Source: Chloroflexota bacterium (lineage in GTDB: Bacteria; Chloroflexota; Anaerolineae; J102). From it: a DNA stretch of 52,017 bases. Each line of letters starts with the position of its first letter. The stretch's first letter is position 1. The stretch covers positions 1-52,017 of the forward strand of contig JAADGC010000153.1 in NCBI GenBank assembly GCA_013152585.1. Reading direction: 5' to 3'. A model generated the notes under the pieces. That model did not search any database and was not told the DNA's origin. It saw only the letters and a program-made list of their open reading frames with translations. Positions 9,501-18,500 of this stretch are shown piece by piece. Both the position numbers and the translations under genes were made by a program.

Positions 9501-12500
9501 CTGGGGATAGAGGATGGCTGCGTCTGCCTCGTCCACAAAGCCATCCTGGTTGATGTCCTTGATGTTGTAGTTGGTGACGTAGGCTATCTCTCCGTCGCCG
9601 TTGGTGAAATTCCAGGTGAGACGATTATAAGTTGGTGCTGCCGCCACCCCACCCAGGGTCTCATCCCGACCGCGCAACAGGGCCAGCTCCTCGTCGATCA
9701 GGCCAAAGCTGTCTGGCCGGAACTGGTTCATGAAGGCGAAGATGGCGGGGGCGCGAGAGGCGAAACCACTGTTCGAGTCCAGGCCTACGGTCGGGTCCCG
9801 GGCGTCCATATAGGCGTCGTTGCCCAGCAGCATGTACAGATCGGCGATGCGCGAGGTGACATTGAGCAGGGCGGCGTTGGCCCCCTGGTCGTTGACGCCG
9901 GAGTCGATGGAGAGCTTGCGGCCGCGGTCGAGTATCGTTTCGTAGGCCTCGATCAGGCCCATGTTGTTGAGCGTCTCGGGGTCGTTGCTGAGGGCGACCG
10001 GCCCCTCGTAGCGGTGACCGGCCTGACGGATCATGTCGACGGTGGTGTTGACCGGGGCACTGATGAAGTCGTCCACGCGGGCGTCGAAGGGATTGAGGGC
10101 CGAGGTCACGCGCTTGATCCAGCCCGGCGCGAACTGCGCCCGCACCTCCGAGGGCTTGGCCGAGGGATCACCGGCAAAGGCGCTCCAGCGGTACTGGTTG
10201 CCGCAGATGGGGTAGCCCTTGTAGCGCATGATCAGCCAGTTATCGCTGAGGGTGGTGGGATTGGCGCCCTCGATGGTGATCTCCGGGCCGATGGCGCTGG
10301 CTCCCGGCTCCACCTTCGTCCAACTCCGCCAGGGATAGTTGGGCGGGATGGCCGTGGGCGAGACGCCGGTGTCGTCCACCGCGGCGATGTACCACTGGAA
10401 TTCGAAGTCGTCGGGTCGGCCGCCGAAGTCGCCGGTGTGGCGCAAGGTCAGCTTTTCGTCGAAGAGGTTGTCCGATTTGATCACCAGCAGGTTGCCGCGA
10501 TAGGTGCTGTCCTCGCCCAAATGGTTCTTGGTGCAGCCCACTTTGATCACCTGCAGCGAGACCGGCAGTCCGCCCAGGCTGGAATCATTGTTGTAGGCCA
10601 CGGTGATGTAGCCGGCGCCGGCGGCGTTACCGGCGGTGAGGGCTTTGCCCTTGCCCAGACCTTCGTAGGGTTCGGAAACGCCATCGTTGTTGACGTCCTG
10701 CACGCCGATCAAGAAGGCCTGGTCGGGTTGTCCGTCGCGATAGGTGGCTGCCGCATGGTTACATATTTGCGGGTCAGATGGGTCCGCTGGCCCCTGGTTG
10801 GCGGCTGGCTCAGGATCGCCGGCATAGAGTTCACCGGCGGCGTTGCGGCACAAATCCAACTGACGGGGATTCAAGGTCTGCCAGTAAAGAGCCTGGACCG
10901 CAGCTTTGTATTTGTCGCAGTCAGTGCCGCCGGGACACAAAGCCCACAGACGCTCTTTGTCAGAGGTGGACATAACATTGAGCAACAGCAAGGGGTCGCC
11001 TTTGATGTATTCCTTGGATGTGCCGTCGTAGTAACCGCGGAAGATCAGGTCGCCGGCGCCGTCATCGAATAGAACGCGAGAGCGTAGCGAGAAGGGCAGC
11101 GCCAGATCGGGATCATTCTTGTTGCCGACGATGGCCTGGCCGCCGCCGAAGAGCAGACGCTCGCTCTTGAGGTCGGTGGGCAGGCTCCAGTTGTCGTTGA
11201 TCTTCAGGTCGAGATGCACTCGCACCTCTCCTATGGGGTCGATCAGTTGTGCCAGCGATTGTTGCACCTCGGGGCCTTGCATGATGATTCTTTGCGTGCT
11301 GCTATCCCAGGCGCCGGGCGCCCAATCGTCGTAGATGCGCGAGACCGCCAGTTGGTTGGCTACGCCGGAAATGCCGCTCTTGGCCCGTTCGTAGACGGTC
11401 TCGCCCACGCTGAGCAGCGGCGGCAGGTCGGGCCAGTCGGCATGGTAGGCCACGGGTAGGACTTGGGTGTTACTCCCTTCCTCGGGGAAGTCGGCATAGG
11501 GCACGGCACCGTTGCTGAGCTGGTCCATCCAGGGTACACATCGACCCACCCGATCGTCTATGGACAGGACGTTGTCGTTTGTATCCACCAGACCCAGGTT
11601 GCGGGCGTGGGCGTCCGTTAGGTAGAAGCCGGGTTGCAAGGGATAGAAGTACAGCACCTGCATGTCGCCGGCCGCCCGTGCCCACAACATGCCCTTCCAA
11701 TCCTTCCAGAAGGGACGCGCCGTGACATCCGCCGCCCGCGTTTGTTCGCAGGGCTGGATGTCGAGCAGCCCGCGTAGGGGCGTGGGGGCGTAGACCGGAT
11801 TGCCGGCGTCGATGTTGTAGCTCAGGTCTTCATAGCTGGGGCCGAATAGGGCGATATTGCTGAATCCCACTTCTGTCGTGTCCCCGTCTATGTTGAAAGC
11901 CGGGGTCGCCGCAAAGGTCAGGTCCGAAAGCCGCAGATCACCGCTGAGGCCGTGTTTGGCCCGCGCTTGCAGCTCGATGCTCAGTTGGCCGGCTTGCTCG
12001 ATGCGACAGCCGCTGGTCGGCAAGTCAGTAAGGGTGCCGGGGCTGGCCGCATCATCTATGCTCACGGGCGTCGTGGCCGTGAGATCGGCAAAGACACCAT
12101 TTGCCGCCGTCACCGTCACAGTGTAATCGCCGTTGGCGCCGTAGACATGGCTGACTTCGGCCCCGGCCACGCGCGAAGTGCCGTCGCCGAAGTCCCAGAA
12201 ATACTGGGCATCGGTACCAGCGGCCAGGCTGGCGCGCAGATGCACCACGTGGAAGGGCCACTGCGGGCTGTCGCTGGTCACTTGCAGACCGTAGAGCTGC
12301 TCGACGAATTTCAGGCGATTGGTGGTGCAGTTAGTGGGCGTGAGCTTACTGGCATCGTAGGTCACCTTCAGAGAGAGCGAGTGTAAATTGCGAGCGCCCA
12401 GCGCTTCCAGCGGCAGGGTCACTTCGCCGCCTGGCGTGAGGTTACCGTCGTCCACCCGCAGGATGACATTGGGAGGCGACGCCGCGGCCTGAGCCGTGAT

Positions 12501-15500
12501 GGCAGCGGCGTTCAGGGTGACGATGCCGGAGTCTGATGTAAAGTTGGGAATGGGGTTGGCGGGCCGGGTGAGCATGACCTTGTAAATACCGATTTTAGTC
12601 AGGCCGTCCTCGAGGGGATCGTGGTATTTGAGCAGGGCGTAGGATTGTCCCCCGGGCTCGCTAGGGTCCCGATCCTGAAGGTCGATGCGCAGGGCGTACA
12701 GCGCCGGGGCCGGGTTGCCCAGGTTGGAGGCCGCCAGCAGGGCGTGCTCCCAGTTGGGGCTATAGCCCGGCAGGCTTGTGTCCGGCTGGTGGTAAATGGT
12801 GAGATCTCTGAAGGCGTCGGTCTCCAACACCGCCTGGTTGGCGATCTCCGAGCCAAGCTCGCTGGCGATCACGATCTCGGGTGGATCAGCAGGCCAATCG
12901 CAGCGATAGCCCACGGTTTTCACCGGCCAGGCCACGTTACGGCCATCGGGCCGGTACCAGGCGATGCGTAGATCATGATCGCCGGTGACCGCATCCGTGT
13001 TGAGGAAGGGCGTCGGCGCCGTGTTGAGGACGGGGATGATCGGCCCCTCGCGGGTTTCCTGGTTGTAGGCGGGAGGAATAAGGTTGTCCACCGTGTTCTG
13101 GGCAAGAGCCAATTCGGCCGTCTCATGCACGCCGTCGAAAGCCTCGCCTGTCAGGATCTGGCCGGCCTTGCCTTCGGGATCTTCGTGGCCGGGAAGCTCA
13201 CCGGCGGCGTCGCCGAAGGGCCGGTAACGTAGCTCACGACCGATCTCACACTGCGTGCGCTCTGCTCGCATATCCCGCACGCCCGGGGTGTTCCAATCTA
13301 CCGTCTTCACCACTTCCACCTTCAGGGTAGCATTGGTCTGGTTGCCCTTGATCCATTGTAATACCGAGTAGGAATCACCGGCGTCGGGCAGCGTCGCGCG
13401 ACGGAAGACGCCGTTGACCAACAACTGCCCGGCCTCCGCATCGGCGGGGTTGAGACCTTCGAAGGCGCGGGCTCCGGCAATCTGGAAACCATCGCTGATC
13501 TCTTGGTGCATCAATGCAACCCCTGCGCCCGACACATGAATCTGGGGAGCATCCGGCCATTCGATCACGCCCACCTGGCCAATTTCGACCAGCGTCGCCG
13601 GATCGGGGTCGGTATCCCAAGACACGGTCACCAGTTCTTCCGGCTCCAGCGTGTCATCACCATCATTGGGCGAGGGTCGCAGGGCATAATCCTGAGATGC
13701 GGCTGCACTCCAGGCGTGGTAGGATTGTACATCCGGTCCGCTCTCGGCCCCGCCCACATTCCAGCGCGCCGGTTGCGTGATAATGGCCGAGGGGGGGTGC
13801 AAGACGGGCTGACCCACGATCCAGGGTTGGAACTCGTAGGAACCCATGTCACAGGCATATTCGCCGCCGGTGCCCCGTTGCGGCAGGAGTACCCCGCGCT
13901 GATCCACAGTGCGGGGTCGCGCCTGCACAGTGATACGACCGTAGGCGATCTGGGCGCGACCGGCATTGTCATAGACGCGATAAGCATAGCTACCGTCTTC
14001 GCTGAATTGCCGCGGGAGCGACCTTCCCCCTGCGGGGACATCGATCATCTCGACGTTCGCCTCGCCGTCATCAAAAGCCACCGTGACATGCGCCTGATAT
14101 GCAAAAATCACGATGTCTCCGGCAGCGATGGTGACCTCAGGGTTTGCCCCGCCGACGAGGAAAATGGTGTGGGTGGTGGCTGCTTCACAGGTTTCGGGCG
14201 GGATGCGATCCATGGCCGAGCTGCCCGGCTTCAGGGCATGGGAGTAGGTGAAGCCGCTGACTGTATTCTGAGCGAAATCGATGGCATTGTTATCTTGCAG
14301 GGGGCCCAACCTGGCGTCCAGCTCAGGCATAATCGCCGGCCGCAGGTCGGTGTCGTCAGTCAGGCCGCAGGAGGCGTCATCCACCAGATTGTATTGCCCC
14401 GAGCTGATATGGGCTGTGGCGGAAGCCAACACGCAGTCATCCCCGGCGGAACCGACGCTTTTGACAATAATGGAATGGGCGATAGTGGTGGCGCTGTTTT
14501 CGCCGGCATACACGGCGTGCGCTTGCGGCGTGAATGGCAGAGGATTGACCGTCAGCACGATCGTCAGGTCATTAATCTGATCGGAGCGCAGCGTCACCAG
14601 GCCTGTGCTGCAGATCAATGGCGCCGACAATCCCATCCCCAGAGGATCCACTTTCACAGCGTCGGTATTACAGGCGCTGGCCGGTTCCACCAGCAGACGA
14701 TAGGCATCACCGGTACGATTCTGGAATTGCACGATGTCGCCGGAGGTCACGGTGAGGGCAGTGGGAACGAACACGGGTCCCGTGTCAATCGCCACCACAT
14801 ATTGATCGGCTAGGCGCGCCGCCTGATTCTCGGCAATCGTACTTGCCTGCAAGAGGGCCGTGGCGGCTATGGGGCTGGTGGGCAGAGCAGCATTATAGAT
14901 GCCGCCACCGTAGAATTCGGCCTGATTGCCGGATAGGGTGCTGCGTTGCAACGTCAGTTGGCCGGCATTGTAGATGGCCCCACCCCGCGCTTCCTGCCCA
15001 CTCACAACAGCGCCCCCCTCATCCAACTGATTGACGGCGGCGTTTTCGGACAGCGTCGAACGCACGACCGTCAGGCGCCCGCGATTGCTAATGCCGCCGC
15101 CCTGGCGACTGAGGCCGTGTTGAATGGTTAGATTCTCTATGGTGACTGAGACATCACCAGTGACGGCAATGGTGCCGGTGGCTGTGATGGGATAGTAGGC
15201 CTGCACGGTGAGCACGGTGCCCGAGAGTCCGCTTGCCCGGGCGGGATCCAGCAAACGATGCTGTTCCGGAATGGTACGCTCCGAAGCCTGCAAGATGGCG
15301 CGCACGTCCACGGGCTGATCGGGGCTGAGGGTGGTGACATCGATGCCGGCGTGTTGCAGGGTGGCGTCTTTGTAGACGATGAAGTTGCCGGTGTAGGCCC
15401 CGGCCTCGATGGCCACGATGTCACCGGCCATGGCGGTGTTCAGCGCTTTTTGCAGATCATTGAATCGCCCGTTGTCCGGGTCTTCGTCACAGTTCTCGCA

Positions 15501-18500
15501 CACGGTTAGGGTTTGGGGGCCGTATTCGATGGCGCCGATGTCACAGCGGGCGCCACCGCCACCGGGCATGTCGAAGGGGCGCAGCTTGCCCCGCTGGTCC
15601 GTTTCCACCGCACAGTCAGCCTCCGGGGGGCCGCTCTCGACGGCGGGGCTGGTTGCCGCCAGATCAAGCGTGAGTGTGGGGCCGCCGTTATCTCGCAAGG
15701 GCCCAAGCTGGGGATCACCAGTGCTATCGTGCCCGGCCAGGGTTACGAAGCAATTGCCGCCATTGGTCAGATTGTAGTCCAGCGAGGTCACGGCATCGCC
15801 CGTACACTGGCTGGCTGCCTCCTGGCTGCTGAGGATGCTTGCGCCTACACGCACCGATCCGCCACCGACGTTTAAGTCGTGCAGTGAGCCGCCTTCGTTA
15901 TCGGCCAACGTCGCCTCGGTCACCGTCGCCGTGCCGCCGGGGGCATTGAAAATGCCGCCACCACTTTGGGCCGTATTGCTGTAGATCGTGCTGTTGATGA
16001 CGTTGAGCGAACCGCTGTTGTAAACGGCGCCGCCATCATTCGCCTCGCTGTGATAGATGGTCACGCCCTGCAACGTCAGATCGCCGGCATTGTTGATGCC
16101 GCCGCCCTGATCGGCGTCGCCGTGGCGGATGTTCAAGTTCTTGATGGTGACGATTGCCCCCACGGTGATAGAAAATACGCTGCCCGGCGCCTGATCGCCG
16201 TTCGCTTCGGCCAGCGTCGCCTGCACCACACCCATGTGCGTGCCTGGTGTCGCTTCCACGAGCAACGGCCCGCGAATGGTGACGCTCTTGGACACGGTCA
16301 CGGTTTCGGTGACAACGCCGGAGACGACGATGGTGTCGCCGGTTTGGGCGTCCTGCAGGGCGGTGCTGATGGCGTCATAAGTGCAGCGATCCAGATGTTG
16401 GGCGATGGGCAGCAAGGGCGGGCCACAGACCAATAAAGTGGCTGCGCCTAACTCGACCGCCCCGGCGTCGCACTTCCACTCGCTCTTGTCGATGATCACA
16501 CCTTCCTGACGGATGCCCCAGGCCGGGCGGGTTTTGCCCCGCTGGTCCTGCTTGTGTACACCCAAATTCTGCAAGTCGCTTTCACAGACTCCCCGGGGTA
16601 TGATATCCACCAGCGAGGTGTTCGCTTTGCCCGCGGGTTTGTGCGTCAGCGTGGGGCCATCATTGTCGGCCAGGGGCTCCAGGGCAATCGTGGCGTTTTC
16701 CTGGTCGTCGGCAGTGGCATTTTGCAACTGGCAGGAACTGTCGCTGATACGATTGTAGCCCCCCACAGATGTGAGCGAGTCGCCGCTGCAGTTGGCGGTC
16801 ACCGTTCCCTGGGGGTTAGCAACGATGGTTGCGAACAAATTGATAGTACCACCGCGATTCCAGATATTGGCCCCCGCCACTGAAGCACTATTTTGGGCAA
16901 GCGTGGAAAAGTGCAGGTCTGCTGATGCGTTATCTATGACAATACCCCCGCCTCTGTTCGCCTCGTTGCCTGAAATTGTGCTATTGATGATGGTGATCGG
17001 GCCGTTTTTGCCGTAAAGCCCGCCGCCATACCTGGAAGCGCTGTTCTTAGAGAGGGTGCTATTTATCATTCTGAGACTGGCATGAGTATTGTAGATGCCA
17101 CCACCCTCACGCAGAGAGATGTTTTGGCTTACGGTGACGCCATCAAGCGTTAGATTTCCCAGATAGTTGATGATGCCACCACCAGCGGTACCCGCGGCGC
17201 TGGCGCCACCGGTGAGGGTCACGCCTCGTATGAGGACGGTGTAAGCCCCTTTGACGCGGATCACGCGATCGATTCCTCGGGCATCGATCACCGTCGTATT
17301 GGCGCCGGCGCCGATAAGGGAGAGGTTACTGACAATATCGAGGTCGCCTGCGGTGTTGGAATAGTCCGGTGGATAGACCTGCACTTCGGCCAGCGACAGA
17401 GGCTCTGTGCCCGTGAGTTGCACGCGCACGTAGCGTCCCCAAAGCGCGCCCGGGGTGCCTGCTGAGGGTGTGAAGTTAGCTGTCGTCAAAGAGAAAGTAG
17501 TTCCGGCCGCTCCACTGTGGTAAGCGCTCCACACCCCGGGTTGATTTTTGGTTGCATCGGGGTCATCGGAGGTAAAGGCAGTGGCCGAGACAAAGACGTA
17601 GAAATTGCTCAGGCGCGTGCTACAACAATCGCTGCGGTTCCATAGCTTGATCTCGTTGATCCCTCGCCCCTCGCCCAAGTCCACCTGCCACCAGGCATAG
17701 TGCTCAGAATTTGTGTGCGTCACCGAACCATGGATCCAATTGCCGTTGCTGTCGCCATCCACGGCCCGGCTGGCGCTACCCCCGGCATACGTGCTGGATT
17801 GGGAGGCCGGCTTGTTCAGCGCCATATTCCCAGCGACATTAGCGATATCAAGGTTGTAGGCGCCGGCGGGCACGGTGATGGTGTAATAGCCGCTGTTGCC
17901 CAGATTACAGCCGCCAAAGGGGGAGTTCGTGTTGACGGATTGCACCGCCTCACGCAGGGAGCAGGTGGCATCGTTGGTATTAAACTCATCGAGCTCGGTA
18001 TTGACGGTGAGCACGGGAACGAATCCCGCTTCGTAGGCGCCGATGTCGCACTTGGCCGTGCCGTCATTGTCACCATCCTGCGGGCGCTCGACCCCGCGTT
18101 GGTCGCTGGCGAGGCCGGGGCAACTGCCAGCATCGATAGCCGGGCTGCCGGGCAGCAGGGCATGGGTTTGAGTAGGTCCACCGTTGTCTTTGAGGCTGCC
18201 CAGCTTGGGATCCGTATTCACTAGATCGCTGGCCTGGTTGAAGCCACAGTCATTGCGGTTTTCCAGGTTGTGGCCCTCGGAATTAATAGTTGGCCCCCAG
18301 TTTGCACAGTTGGGATACCGTGTAGCCAGATTGTTGGCAATAATGGTATTGCTGACCGTTAGCCCATCCGCCGCTTCCCCATTGAGTAATCCACCAACCT
18401 CTACAGTGGCTCGATTGTCGATCACAGTGCTGCTGCGCAGCGTAAGCGCCCCCCCGTTCTCGATGCCACCGCCGTTGTTAGCAGAGTTGCCACTTACAGT

